Source: JBFMCT01 sp046565765
GTDB taxonomy: Bacteria > Actinomycetota > Acidimicrobiia > Acidimicrobiales > AC-14
Length of the DNA: 64,000 bases
Assembly (NCBI GenBank): GCA_046565765.1
Contig: JBKHXX010000038.1
Coordinates: 1 to 64,000 of the forward strand
Direction of reading: 5' to 3'
Numbering within the stretch: position 1 is the first letter of the stretch; each line of letters begins with the position of its first letter. Positions 49,084 to 59,126 of this stretch are shown here, piece by piece. A program made the position numbers and the translations under genes. A model generated the notes under the pieces. The model saw only the letters and a list, made by a program, of their open reading frames with translations. It searched no databases and was not told where the DNA came from.

Positions 49084-49920
49084 TCAGCCCCGCTGGTAGG
49101 AGACGCCGATGACCCGGGGGCCGGTGTGGGCGCCGATCACCGGGCCGATGTCGGCCACGACGATCTTGTCCCGGGAGAAGTGGGGGGCGAGCAGGTCGAG
49201 CAGCTCACCCAGGTCGGGGGCGGCGCCGTGCATGACGGCCAGCTGCTCGATCGACGGCTCGGCCGCCACCTGGTCGACGAGCCAGCGCAGCGCGCGCGAC
49301 CGGGTGCGCTGCTTGGGACCGGGCTCGACCGCCCCGTCCACCACCTCGATGACCGGCTTGATCGACAGCAGGGAGCCCAGCAGGGCCTGGGCCCCGCCGA
49401 TGCGGCCACCCTTCTTGAGGTTCTCCAGCGTGTCGAGGGAGCCCAGCACCCGATTCTTGGCCGCCGCCTTCTCGGCCACGGCCACCACGTCGTCGATCGA
49501 CGCTCCCCCCGCCGCCGCCCGGGCCGCCTCCAGCACGATCATGCCCAGGCCCATGGTCACCGAGCGGGAGTCGACGGTGCGGACCGGCGCGCCCTCCATG
49601 GCGTTGGCCGCAGCCTGGGCCGACTGGATCGTGGCCGACAGCTTCGACGAGATGTTGATGCACACCACCCCGTCGGCGCCCCCGTCCAGCGCGGCACGGA
49701 AGGCCTCCTCGAACTGGCCGGGCGCCGGCGCGGCCGTCTCGGGCAGCACCGGCGAGGCGGCACAGCGCTCCCAGAACTGGGCGGGCGTCAGGTCCCTCCG
49801 GTCGACCAGCTCGTCGCCGCCGAAGCGGATGGTCAGGGGGACGATGGTGATGCCCTGCGCGTCGGCGAGCTCCGCCGGCAGGTCGCAACTGCTGTCGGTA
49901 ACGATGCGCACACCGGCCAT
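49084..49920 (-). CDS. DegV-family fatty-acid-binding protein
   Basis: 278 aa. VTDSSCDLP near the N-terminus (the conserved S-C-D-L-P), VCINISSKLSATIQSA, VDSRSVTMGLGMIVLEA, IKPVIEVVDG. DegV/FakB proteins bind fatty acids; FakB partners phosphorylate them with FakA, but no fakA is seen nearby. Convergent with the TIR gene. Confidence 0.93.
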   Translation of the reverse strand: MAGVRIVTDSSCDLPAELADAQGITIVPLTIRFGGDELVDRRDLTPAQFWERCAASPVLPETAAPAPGQFEEAFRAALDGGADGVVCINISSKLSATIQSAQAAANAMEGAPVRTVDSRSVTMGLGMIVLEAARAAAGGASIDDVVAVAEKAAAKNRVLGSLDTLENLKKGGRIGGAQALLGSLLSIKPVIEVVDGAVEPGPKQRTRSRALRWLVDQVAAEPSIEQLAVMHGAAPDLGELLDLLAPHFSRDKIVVADIGPVIGAHTGPRVIGVSYQRG

Positions 49921-49930
49921 GGCCGGACTC

Positions 49931-51901
49931 TTACACAGGTACGAGCCGGCGTGCCCGGCGACCCCGCACGATGTGCCGGCCCCACCACAGGGCGAGGAAG
50001 GCGAGCGCCCCCATCGACACCGCCACGCTCACCCGCGACGCCGCCGTCGAGCGCACCGTCAGCCGGGCCGAGCCGATCAGCAGCTCGCCGTCCGGAGACT
50101 GCAGGGTGATGCGCAGGGGGAACGCCCCCGACGTCAACGCCACCACCTCGAAGCGCTCGGTGGTGTTGCGGCGGCTCAGCTCCAGAGGCTTGCTGGCGCC
50201 CTGGGGGAACTCCAGCTTGTCGCTGCCCATCGTCACCAGCACCTTGACGGGCACGCCGGTGCGGTTCTGGAACGTGACCGGGATCTGCCCGCGGCGGGCG
50301 GTGAGGGTGATCGACCGGCCCTCGGGCATGTCGATGGCGTCCAGGTTGTCGTTGATGCCCGCCTCCACCGCGTCGACGTACTCCTGGCGCGCCCGCACCG
50401 AGGGCAGCGCGCTCGACTGGGCCACCAGCAGGCGCTCCTCCAGCACCGCCACGCCGTCGGCCGGGTCGGGGGCCGCCAGCACGGTGGAGAGCGACGCCAG
50501 CCGCCGCCGGGCCTGCCGCAGCCCGGCGGCCACCTCGGCCAGCGGGCTGGGCGGGGCCTCGGCCGGCCGGCGCACCAGCCCCAGGCCCCGGCTGGTCACC
50601 GCCGGCGTGATGGCGGTGAACACCGTGTCCAGGCTCACCACCTCGACGAGGGGGTTCTGGGCCAGGCCGTTGGCCAGCGTCTCCAGGAACGGCCGGTTGG
50701 GCGTCCACCCGGGCGGGGCCACGGCCACCACCGCCCGCCGGTCCGACGCGGGGGCGTCCAGCCACAGCACGGCCAGGTCGGCGAGCAGGCGGGTGGCCTG
50801 GAGGGCCTGGTTCGGGTGGTCGTTGAAGTGGGCGGTGAGCCCGCCGTCGGCCGCGAGAGCGGGCACGTCCTCCTCCCGCCCGGCCAGCACGAACGGTCGG
50901 CTGATCGTCACGTTCAGGTCGGGCACGGGGTCGAGCACGGGCTCGGCGGCCACGATGCGCTCCACCCCCCGGCGCACCAGCTCGTCGATGGCGTCGGGGT
51001 CGAGGGGCTCGGTCTCGACCCACGTCCGGCCGTCGGCCGGCACCCGGAGCACCTCGGTGAGCACCCGCCGGGCCGTCTCCAGCTGGCTCGTGATCTCCTC
51101 GTCCAACCCGGCCGCCAGAAGCGACTCGATGCCCACCGGCACGTACGGACCGGCCACCACCTGGTGGTCGGTGGCCAGCCGGCGCAGGGTCTCCACCGCC
51201 CGCTCGGCCCGGTCGTCGGTGCTGGCGGCCAGGGCGGCCAGCGTCTCCGGCGACGGCTCCAGGGCGAACGGCACGTTGCGGAACCCGTCGAGCGCCGCCA
51301 CCGACGCGACCAGCTCGTCCAGCCCGGCCACCGCCCGGGGGGCGTCGGGGGGCAGCGACATGGGCCCCCGCACGGGCAGCACCAGGGCCAGCGCCAGCTC
51401 GGGCCCGCTGTGGCTGCCCGTGAGGTACGTCAGGTGGGTGACGAACCGTTCCAGGGGGGCCGTCGCCCCCCGCTCCCGCAGCTCCACCCGCACGGGGAAC
51501 ACCCCGTCGGTCGTCCCCAGGTCGACGGGCAGCCGCACCGTCACGTCGCCCGCCCCGTCGGGCGTCAACGACCCCACCGGGATGGGGGGCGATGCCGCCG
51601 CGATGGGCCGGTTGATCCGGTCCTCGAGGGTCTGTTCGAACTCCGAGCGGGTCTGCACGGCCCGGAAGACCGTCACCGACAGCTCGGCGGTGGGCGCCAC
51701 CGAGCGGTCGACCCGCAGCCGCAGCACGAGGTCGGAGCCGGGTGCCACCGACGGGCTCTGGAACGTGAGGCTCAGGCGGGGAGGCGGGGGCCCCGGCTGG
51801 CGCGGGGCCTGGCCGGGGGCCTGGGCCCCCACCGGCACGGGCGCGAGCACGGGCGCCAGGGCGGCCACCGCGGCCAGCACCGCCAGCAGGCCTCGCCTCA
51901 T
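49931..51901 (-). CDS. DUF6049 secreted/anchored protein (Rv3909-like)
   Basis: 656 aa, ATG overlapping the upstream GNAT stop (ATGA). Signal peptide (LLAVLAAVAALAPVLAPVPVGAQA), a large extracellular region with Ig-like strands and a central helical part (LDELVASVAAL, RTWVETEPLDPDAIDEL), one C-terminal membrane helix (VSVAVSMGALAFLALWW) followed by RRARR. It matches the actinobacterial DUF6049 family that lies between pcnA and murJ. Function unknown; linked to the envelope. Confidence 0.8.
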   Translation of the reverse strand: MRRGLLAVLAAVAALAPVLAPVPVGAQAPGQAPRQPGPPPPRLSLTFQSPSVAPGSDLVLRLRVDRSVAPTAELSVTVFRAVQTRSEFEQTLEDRINRPIAAASPPIPVGSLTPDGAGDVTVRLPVDLGTTDGVFPVRVELRERGATAPLERFVTHLTYLTGSHSGPELALALVLPVRGPMSLPPDAPRAVAGLDELVASVAALDGFRNVPFALEPSPETLAALAASTDDRAERAVETLRRLATDHQVVAGPYVPVGIESLLAAGLDEEITSQLETARRVLTEVLRVPADGRTWVETEPLDPDAIDELVRRGVERIVAAEPVLDPVPDLNVTISRPFVLAGREEDVPALAADGGLTAHFNDHPNQALQATRLLADLAVLWLDAPASDRRAVVAVAPPGWTPNRPFLETLANGLAQNPLVEVVSLDTVFTAITPAVTSRGLGLVRRPAEAPPSPLAEVAAGLRQARRRLASLSTVLAAPDPADGVAVLEERLLVAQSSALPSVRARQEYVDAVEAGINDNLDAIDMPEGRSITLTARRGQIPVTFQNRTGVPVKVLVTMGSDKLEFPQGASKPLELSRRNTTERFEVVALTSGAFPLRITLQSPDGELLIGSARLTVRSTAASRVSVAVSMGALAFLALWWGRHIVRGRRARRLVPV

Positions 51902-52638
51902 CGCAGGTCCATCCGCAGCACGGCCAAGCCCTCGGGCTGCTCCCGGAAGCCCAGCCGCAGGTACAGCGACCGGGCCGCGGCGTTGTCGAGCTGGGTGTTG
52001 ACCACCGCCCGCTCCACGCCCCGGCGGCGCATCCAGCGCAGGCCGTCGAGCACCAGGGCCGAGCCCATCCCCATACCTCGCCATCCGGGATGGACGGCCA
52101 GGCGCTGCACGTACCCCCGCCGTTGCGTCCGACCGCACACCGCGTAGCCGACCACCTCGCCCGCCGCGCCGGACGTCACCCGGAACCGGGTGGCGGGCGT
52201 GGCGTCGAGGGCGTCCTGCAGCGACCACTCGTCGAGCTGCCAGAAGTAGCTGAAGGAGGTGGCGTCCACGGCCAGCACCGCCGGCCAGTCGCCGTCCAAG
52301 GCCCGCCGCATCGGCACCTCGGGCACGGGCGCCAGGTTGGCCAGGTCGTGGGTGAGCAGCCGCAGCCGCTCCTGCTCGAAGAACCCGGCGGCCAGGAACG
52401 GGGGCTGCTCCATGGAGCTGAGGGCGGGGGTGACCACGGTGGCGTAGCCGTCCTCGGCCAGCGTCTCCAGGCACCGCTGGAGGAACGAGGCGGACGGCAG
52501 CGGCCCGTCGCTCGCGGGGGAGAGCAGCGCGACCGGGCCGTCGCCACGCCACCGACCGACCCGGACGCGCTCGCGACCCCATTCGAGGACGGCAGACCGA
52601 GCGGACACCTCCAGGAAGGATACGGCCCCCACCGTCAC
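51898..52638 (-). CDS. GNAT-family N-acetyltransferase
   Basis: 246 aa. C-terminal GNAT domain with the acetyl-CoA loop VQRLAVHPGWRGMGMGSAL and VNTQLDNAAARSLYLRLGF. The N-terminal 110 aa are a separate, less conserved half. Substrate unknown. Coupled to the DUF6049 gene. Confidence 0.88.
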   Translation of the reverse strand: MTVGAVSFLEVSARSAVLEWGRERVRVGRWRGDGPVALLSPASDGPLPSASFLQRCLETLAEDGYATVVTPALSSMEQPPFLAAGFFEQERLRLLTHDLANLAPVPEVPMRRALDGDWPAVLAVDATSFSYFWQLDEWSLQDALDATPATRFRVTSGAAGEVVGYAVCGRTQRRGYVQRLAVHPGWRGMGMGSALVLDGLRWMRRRGVERAVVNTQLDNAAARSLYLRLGFREQPEGLAVLRMDLR

Positions 52639-52642
52639 CGCC

Positions 52643-53890
52643 TCAGGCCGGCCAGCGCAGGGCCGTGAAGACGCCGCCGTGCTCGCTGACCCACGCGGGA
52701 GGCCCGGGCGGGGGCCGGCCGTAGGTCATCGTGACCTCGCAGTCGCTCAGCGAAGGGCACCCCGCCGCCCGCCACCGCGCCACCACCTCCCGCAGGGCGG
52801 CCTCGGCGGCCGCGGCCCCCGGTCCGTCCCCGTACACCTCCACCCGGCAGCCCCGGCCCTCGCCCCGCCCGATGAGCAGGGCCAGCCCGGTCCCGTCCCG
52901 CGCCGCCACCCCTGCGCCCAGCCGGAAGTGCCCCCGAGTGCGGGGGCGGACGGTGCGCACCGTCACGCCACCCGCCGCGGTGGCCATCCCCACGTAGGCC
53001 ACGACCGACGAGTTGGCCGGGCCCGGGGTGGCCATCCGCCCCACGCGGGGCCTGGTCAGCATGACCGCGGCCAGCCGGCGGCGGGCTGTCGCCGGCATGC
53101 GGGCCAGGCCCCCGCCCGAGACGCTGGCGATCGAGCGGCCCCGCCCGTTCACCAGCTCGCTCACCGACAGGCTCGAGAGCAGCGGCGGCGCCCCTTCCTC
53201 CACGCCCGGGCGGCGGAGGTTCATGAACGCCCCGGGGACGATGGCCACCGAGCGCAGGTCGTCCCCTTCCCGACGCAGGGTGACGACGGCCTGCTCCCCG
53301 TCGGCCGGCCCGGGCAGGCGCAGGGGCAGCTCGATCAGCCCGCCCTCGACCAGCAGGTCCCGCCAGGCGCGCGGGACGTGGTCGTAGGCGGCGGTGAGCA
53401 CGACCCGGTCGTAGCGGGGGTGGTCCTGGCCGAGCCCGGCCGCGGCATCGCCGGTGATCACCTCGACCCGGTAGCCGCCGCCGGCCAGAGCCGCGTCCGC
53501 CTTGGCCGCCAGGTCGGGCTCCAGCTCGATGGAGGTGACGTGGCCTCGCCGCCCCACCAGCGTGGCGAGGAGGGCGGCGTTGTACCCCGTGCCCGTGCCG
53601 ATCTCGAGCACCCGCAACCCGGATGCCACGTCGAGGTTCTCGAGCATCTCGGCCATGATCGTGGGCTGCGACGACGAGCTGATCGGCGCCCCCCGGGTGT
53701 TGGTACGGGTGACGAGGGCGTCGTCGGAGTACACCCGCTCGAGCCCCTCGCGTTCGGCCACTTCGGGCACGAACCGCTCCCTGGCCACGGTGGAGAACGC
53801 CCGCCGCACCGCCGGCGAACGGATGGCGCCCCGCCGCTCGAGGTCGGCGACCAGGGCCTTGCGCAGGCTCCTCGCGCTAGCCGAGGGCAA
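52643..53890 (-). CDS. Protein-L-isoaspartate O-methyltransferase-like protein
   Basis: 415 aa from TTG 53890, overlapping the Mrp gene by 14 bases. N-terminal PCMT domain: FVPEVAEREGLERVYSDDALVT, SSQPTIMAEML, VLEIGTGTGYNAALLATLVG and VVLTAAYDHVPRAW. The C-terminal 200 aa are an extra domain found in the actinobacterial 'PCMT-like, methyltransferase, FxLD' group that modify peptides; here no peptide gene is seen. It may repair isoAsp or modify another target. Confidence 0.8.
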   Translation of the reverse strand: MPSASARSLRKALVADLERRGAIRSPAVRRAFSTVARERFVPEVAEREGLERVYSDDALVTRTNTRGAPISSSSQPTIMAEMLENLDVASGLRVLEIGTGTGYNAALLATLVGRRGHVTSIELEPDLAAKADAALAGGGYRVEVITGDAAAGLGQDHPRYDRVVLTAAYDHVPRAWRDLLVEGGLIELPLRLPGPADGEQAVVTLRREGDDLRSVAIVPGAFMNLRRPGVEEGAPPLLSSLSVSELVNGRGRSIASVSGGGLARMPATARRRLAAVMLTRPRVGRMATPGPANSSVVAYVGMATAAGGVTVRTVRPRTRGHFRLGAGVAARDGTGLALLIGRGEGRGCRVEVYGDGPGAAAAEAALREVVARWRAAGCPSLSDCEVTMTYGRPPPGPPAWVSEHGGVFTALRWPA

Positions 53891-54680
53891 CGGCCACGGT
53901 GCGGGCCAGCGTGCGGAAGGCCCGACCCGGCTCGGACTCGGGAGCGGTCACCATCACCGGCCGTCCTGCGTCGCCGGCCGCCGCCACCGCCGGGTCGAGT
54001 GGGATGCGGCCGAGGCAGGCGACGCCCTGGGCCCACAGCGACCGCTCCTCGGCCACCCGCGGGAACACGTCCACGTCGTGACCGCAGCAGGGGCAGCGCA
54101 GCCCGCTCATGTTCTCCACGCCGCCGACGACCGGCACCCCGCCCCGCTCGAACATGGCCACCACCTTCTTGGCGTCGAGATGGGCCACGTCCTGAGGGGT
54201 CACCACCACCAGCACCCCGTCGAGGTCGAGCCGCTCCATGACCAGCTGCTGGACGTCGGCCGTGCCGGGCGGCAGGTCGACCACCAGCAGGTCGAGGTCA
54301 CCCCAGTCCAGGTCGCTGGCGAAGCGGGACAGCAGCAGCTCGACGAGCGGCTTCGACCACGCCAGGGCCTGGTCCTCGGCCACCAGGAACTGGGTGGACA
54401 TGAGCTGGATCCCGAACCGCTCCAGCGGCTTGACCGCCGGGGTCACGCCCACCCCCCCGCCAGCCCTCACCTCGCGGTTGCGCCAGACGGTCACGCCCTT
54501 GGCCGGGCGGCGCCGGGTGACGCCCACCATCAGGGCCAGGTCGGGACCGTACAGGTCGGCGTCGAGCAGCCCCACCTCCAACCCGTCGGCCGCCGCCGCC
54601 AGCGCCAGGTTGAGGCTCACGGTGGACTTGCCCACGCCCCCCTTACCGCTGGCCACCACCAGCGTCCGCCGCACCGTCAC
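53877..54680 (-). CDS. Mrp/NBP35-family Fe-S carrier ATPase
   Basis: 267 aa. Deviant Walker A SGKGGVGKSTVSLNLA, VDLPPGTADVQQL, and the CPCC metal-binding motif in LRCPCCGHDV. Mrp/ApbC proteins carry iron-sulfur clusters. Shorter than the usual about 370 aa because the N-terminal DUF59 domain is absent. Confidence 0.92.
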   Translation of the reverse strand: MTVRRTLVVASGKGGVGKSTVSLNLALAAAADGLEVGLLDADLYGPDLALMVGVTRRRPAKGVTVWRNREVRAGGGVGVTPAVKPLERFGIQLMSTQFLVAEDQALAWSKPLVELLLSRFASDLDWGDLDLLVVDLPPGTADVQQLVMERLDLDGVLVVVTPQDVAHLDAKKVVAMFERGGVPVVGGVENMSGLRCPCCGHDVDVFPRVAEERSLWAQGVACLGRIPLDPAVAAAGDAGRPVMVTAPESEPGRAFRTLARTVAVALG

Positions 54681-54700
54681 TTCGCTAGCTTGCCAGGCAG

Positions 54701-55684
<984 letters not shown>

Positions 55685-55748
55685 CCCACGTTCTCCGGCG
55701 CCCGCCGCATCCCCCAGGTCCGCCCGCCCCGGGATGCGGGACGGGGGA

Positions 55749-56270
55749 TCAGCGCAGCGGCTCGAAGCGGAGGCCGCCCGGGGCCGAGAGCGGGTTGCCG
55801 CCGTCGAAGGTGGGGTCGCCCAGATTGCGCTCGGCCAGCCCGAGCAGGAAGCCGACCGCCCCCACCTTCAGCTCGGCGACCAGCTCGGCGCCGGCGTAGA
55901 CGGTGATCCAGGCCTCGGGGCGGCCCTCGGTGAGCCACCCCACGTGGTCACCGTTGGACGTCCTGGCCCACGGCAGGAAACCTCCCGGCGCCGGCCACGT
56001 CGGCCACCCCTGGGCCCGCCCCCGCAGCGACCGGCACTCGACCTCCACCAGCTCGACGAACGTCTTGGTGTGGTTGAACGGCTCGATCAGCGTCAGCCAG
56101 CCGGCGAACGTCCCGGCGCCGTACTCCCGGATCATCATGCGGTAGTCCTCGGGCGGCCAGAACCCGTTGGCGCTCACGAACCGCTTCCAGTCGCCGTGGG
56201 CCCCCACCGCCGAGTCGGGGGGCGGGATCAGGTCGATGAGCCGGTAGAGCGCGCCGATGGACGAGAACAC
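55749..56270 (-). CDS. SMI1/KNR4 (SUKH) family protein
   Basis: 173 aa from GTG 56270. WKRFVSANGFWPPEDYRMMIREYGAGTFAGWLTL (quoted in part: FWPPEDYRMMIREYGAG) is the SUKH N-terminal signature. SUKH proteins are often immunity proteins of polymorphic toxins; no toxin gene adjoins, so this may be an orphan immunity protein or have a housekeeping role. A GTG start puts the 47-bp palindrome in its promoter gap shared with pcnA. Confidence 0.75.
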   Translation of the reverse strand: MFSSIGALYRLIDLIPPPDSAVGAHGDWKRFVSANGFWPPEDYRMMIREYGAGTFAGWLTLIEPFNHTKTFVELVEVECRSLRGRAQGWPTWPAPGGFLPWARTSNGDHVGWLTEGRPEAWITVYAGAELVAELKVGAVGFLLGLAERNLGDPTFDGGNPLSAPGGLRFEPLR

Positions 56271-56294
56271 GCCCGCAGCATGCCAGGGTTCCCG

Positions 56295-56341
56295 TTTCGG
56301 GGCGCCGGAGCCACGCCCGACGTGGCCTCGACGCCCCAAAA
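56295..56341. repeat. 47-bp palindrome, copy 3 (divergent SUKH-pcnA promoter gap)
   Basis: Outer arm TTTCGGGGCG (one change from TTTTGGGGCG) pairing with CGCCCCAAAA; inner arms CCACG / CGTGG. Same 6-base spacers and 5-base centre as the other copies. It lies between two divergent start codons, 25 bases from SUKH and 23 bases from pcnA, where a terminator would make no sense. Confidence 0.9.
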
Positions 56342-56363
56342 CCATCCCTTAACCTCGGCTGTG

Positions 56364-57791
56364 ATGGTGCCCGAACGCCTCAAGCCGCTGGTCGACGAGG
56401 TGGCGCCGTTGGCCGAGCGCTTCACCGGGGCCGGCTTCCGGCTCTACCTGGTGGGGGGCAGCGTGCGGGACGCCATCCTGGGTCGCCCCGTCGACCGCCT
56501 CGACCTCGACTTCACCACCGACGCCCGCCCCGACGACATCGAGCGGCTGCTGAGGGGCTGGGCCGACGCGGTGTGGGTGCAGGGCAAGCGGTTCGGCACC
56601 ATCGGCGCGAAGAAGGCCGGCCGGCGCGGCCCGGACGCGGCGGACGGCCGTACCTACGAGATCACCACCCACCGGGCCGACGCCTACTCGCCCGACTCCC
56701 GCAAGCCCGACGTGGCCTTCTCCGACGCGGTCGAGGCCGACCTCTCCCGGCGCGACTTCACCGTCAACGCCATGGCCCTGTCCCTGCCCGACCTCCGCCT
56801 GGTCGACCCCCACGGCGGCACCGCCGACCTGGCCGCCCGCCGGCTGCGCACCCCGCTGGCCCCGGCCGAGTCCTTCGCCGACGACCCGCTGCGCATGCTC
56901 CGGGCGGCCCGCTTCATCGCCGGCTACGACCTCGAACCCGAGCCTGGCCTGGTCGAGGCGGTGAAGGAGATGGGCCACCGGCTGGCGATCGTGTCCGCCG
57001 AACGCATCCGCGACGAGCTCGACAAGCTCCTGGTCGTCGAGCGCCCCGGCGCGGGGTTGTGGTTCCTGGTCAGCACCGGCCTGGCCGAGGAGTTCCTCCC
57101 GGAGCTGCCCGCCCTCGCCCTCGAGCAGGACCCGATCCACCATCACAAGGACGTGCTGGCCCACACCGTCGCGGTGGTGGAGAAGACCCGGCCCGACAAG
57201 GTCCTCCGCCTGGCCGCCCTGCTCCATGACATCGGCAAGCCCAGGACCCGGGCGTTCGGCCCCGAGGGCGTCACCTTCCACCACCACGAGGTGGTGGGGG
57301 CCCGCATGGCCGAGCACCGCATGCGGGAGCTGCGCTACCCGGTCGAGGAGATCGAGGCGGTGCGCCGGCTGGTCGAGCTGCACCTCCGCTTCCACGGCTA
57401 CAGCGAGGGCGAGGGGGGGTGGACGGACAGCGCCGTGCGCCGCTACGCCCGCGACGCCGGCCCCCTGCTCGACCGGCTGAACGAGCTCACCCGCTGCGAC
57501 TGCACCACCCGCAACCAGGCCCGGGCCCGGGAGCTGGCCCGCCGCATGGACCGCCTGGAGGACCGCATCGCCAAGCTGCGGGAGCAGGAGGAGCTCGACT
57601 CGATCCGCCCCGATCTCGACGGCAACCAGGTCATGGCCCACCTGGGCGTGGCGCCCGGACCGGTGGTGGGCAAGGCCCTGGCCCACCTCCTCGAGCTGCG
57701 CCTGGAGGAGGGCCCCCTCGGCGAGGAGCTCGCGTACAAGAGGCTCGACGAGTGGTGGGCCGCCGGCCGGTGGAGAGGAGCAGACGTATGA
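56364..57791 (+). CDS. CCA tRNA nucleotidyltransferase / poly(A) polymerase family
   Basis: 475 aa, ATG 56364 (GTG 56361 also in frame). Nucleotidyltransferase motifs LYLVGGSVRDAILGR, DLDFTTDA, RRDFTVNAMAL; an HD domain with LAALLHDIGKPRTR and HHHEVVGARMAEHRM. In actinobacteria the corresponding gene (pcnA, Rv3907 type) adds the 3' CCA. tRNA-Ile in this window has no encoded CCA, so the enzyme is needed. Coupled to the next gene by ATGA. Confidence 0.93.
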   Translation: MVPERLKPLVDEVAPLAERFTGAGFRLYLVGGSVRDAILGRPVDRLDLDFTTDARPDDIERLLRGWADAVWVQGKRFGTIGAKKAGRRGPDAADGRTYEITTHRADAYSPDSRKPDVAFSDAVEADLSRRDFTVNAMALSLPDLRLVDPHGGTADLAARRLRTPLAPAESFADDPLRMLRAARFIAGYDLEPEPGLVEAVKEMGHRLAIVSAERIRDELDKLLVVERPGAGLWFLVSTGLAEEFLPELPALALEQDPIHHHKDVLAHTVAVVEKTRPDKVLRLAALLHDIGKPRTRAFGPEGVTFHHHEVVGARMAEHRMRELRYPVEEIEAVRRLVELHLRFHGYSEGEGGWTDSAVRRYARDAGPLLDRLNELTRCDCTTRNQARARELARRMDRLEDRIAKLREQEELDSIRPDLDGNQVMAHLGVAPGPVVGKALAHLLELRLEEGPLGEELAYKRLDEWWAAGRWRGADV

Positions 57792-58237
57792 GCCCGGCCC
57801 CCTCGCCCGACGACAGCCCGCTGGCGCGCCTGCGAGAGGCCGCCGCCCGCCTGGGCGCCGAAGGCGGTCCCGATCAGGCGGGTGGGAAGCCCCGGCCTGA
57901 GCCCCGGCCCGGGCCCGAGCCGGCGGTGGAGAGCGAGCCGCAGCCCCGCCCGCCGTCGCCATGGTCCCGCTCGAGCACTTCCCCCGCCGCCCCCGCCGCC
58001 CCGGCCGCCCCCGCCGCCCCGCCGGCCGCCCCGTCCCCCGCCGGCCCATACGCTCCGGAGGCGGACCGGCGCACGCCGCTGCTGATCGGCGCCATCGTGG
58101 CCGCCGTCCTCCTGGTCGTGCTGGTCACCATCGGGTTGGTGGCCATGGCCAACGACGAGGAGGGAGGCACGCCCCAGGGCGCGCCTCGCTCCGAGGTCGG
58201 CGACTTCAGGGGTCCGGGCCCTCAGGCGAAGAAGTAG
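57788..58237 (+). CDS. Pro-rich single-pass membrane protein
   Basis: 149 aa, ATG overlapping the pcnA-like stop (ATGA). A Pro/Ala/Glu-rich disordered N-terminus with APAAPAAPAAP repeats, one transmembrane helix (LIGAIVAAVLLVVLVTIGLVAM) and a short outside tail. No family recognised. Its end overlaps a convergent 56-aa gene by 16 bases. Confidence 0.6.
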   Translation: MSPAPSPDDSPLARLREAAARLGAEGGPDQAGGKPRPEPRPGPEPAVESEPQPRPPSPWSRSSTSPAAPAAPAAPAAPPAAPSPAGPYAPEADRRTPLLIGAIVAAVLLVVLVTIGLVAMANDEEGGTPQGAPRSEVGDFRGPGPQAKK

Positions 58238-58392
58238 TCGCCCTTGTCGTAGGGCCGGCGGATCCGGCAATGCGGGCACTGGTGCGACGTGGTGGGCATG
58301 GACGCCGTCCTGAACTCGTCGGGCGACATCTGCTCGGGCACCTCGAACACCTCGTAGCAGCCCTTGCACTTCACCTTCAGGGTGGCGGCCAT
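58222..58392 (-). CDS. 56-aa zinc-ribbon protein
   Basis: ATG at 58390-58392 overlapping the methyltransferase stop by one base (TGATG); stop at 58222. Two Cys pairs, CKGC near the N-terminus and CPHC in SHQCPHCRI, can bind one zinc; the sequence ends DYFFA. No family name given; small zinc ribbons act as RNA/protein binding modules. The overlap with the upstream gene and clean Cys spacing make it a likely real gene. Confidence 0.65.
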   Translation of the reverse strand: MAATLKVKCKGCYEVFEVPEQMSPDEFRTASMPTTSHQCPHCRIRRPYDKGDYFFA

Positions 58393-59111
58393 CAGATCCC
58401 CTCCTTGCGGGCCCGCACCACGAGCGTGCGGGGGAGCCAGAGGAACGCCTCGCGCCAGTAGCGGCTGGGCGTCCCGTCGGTCGACGACTCGGGCTCGACC
58501 AGCACCTCGACCCGGAAGTTGTTGCGGGTCAGTCCCATGAACAGGTCGGCCAGCGTGTGGTGGTAGCCGCTGAACGGCGTCTCGCCCGACTCGTCGACCG
58601 GCGTGCGGTCAAAGTAGGAGCGGCGCACCAGCAGCGGTTGCTCGGGGTCGTCGTCGTCGATGAGGTCGTAGACCGGGTGGGGGATGGAGAACACGAACGG
58701 TGCCCCCTCCTTCAGCACCCGGTGGACCTGGCGGAAGACCCGGGGGAGATCGGGCACCCCGCCCAGGGCCCATGCCGAGAACACCAGGTCCACGCTGTCG
58801 GCCCGCATGAAGGCCAGGTCGGCCAGCGCCCCCTGGTGCAGCTCGATCTTCACGCCCTCGCGCTCGGCCCACCGCTTGGCGCTGCCCAGCAGCTCGGGCG
58901 AGGGGTCGAGGCCGATGGCGTGGGCCCCCTGGCGGGCGAGGGCGAGGGCGGCCTGCCCGCCCCCGCAGCCCAGGTCGAGCACCCGCTTGCCGCCCACGGT
59001 GCCGAGCAGGCGCAGGTCGGCCTCGGTGGCGGTGTCCGGCCCGTAGCGCACCACGTCGCCGTGGTCGAGATCGTGCAGCTGGCGGTTCCACCCTGCGACC
59101 ACGCCGGGCAT
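58392..59111 (-). CDS. SAM-dependent methyltransferase, class I
   Basis: 239 aa from ATG 59111. VLDLGCGGGQAALALARQGA binds SAM, LDPSPELL, DSVDLVFSAWALGGVPDL follows, and a C-terminal substrate domain has HTLADLFMGLTRNNF. Close to UbiE/Coq5-like or BioC-like methyltransferases; substrate unknown. The 47-bp palindrome lies 15 bases upstream of its start. Confidence 0.87.
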   Translation of the reverse strand: MPGVVAGWNRQLHDLDHGDVVRYGPDTATEADLRLLGTVGGKRVLDLGCGGGQAALALARQGAHAIGLDPSPELLGSAKRWAEREGVKIELHQGALADLAFMRADSVDLVFSAWALGGVPDLPRVFRQVHRVLKEGAPFVFSIPHPVYDLIDDDDPEQPLLVRRSYFDRTPVDESGETPFSGYHHTLADLFMGLTRNNFRVEVLVEPESSTDGTPSRYWREAFLWLPRTLVVRARKEGI

Positions 59112-59126
59112 TCTTGCCCACCAACG

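Noticed and set aside
57788..58237. Pro-rich membrane protein as a secreted toxin
   Set aside because: No signal peptide, no toxin domain; only a disordered region and one membrane helix.
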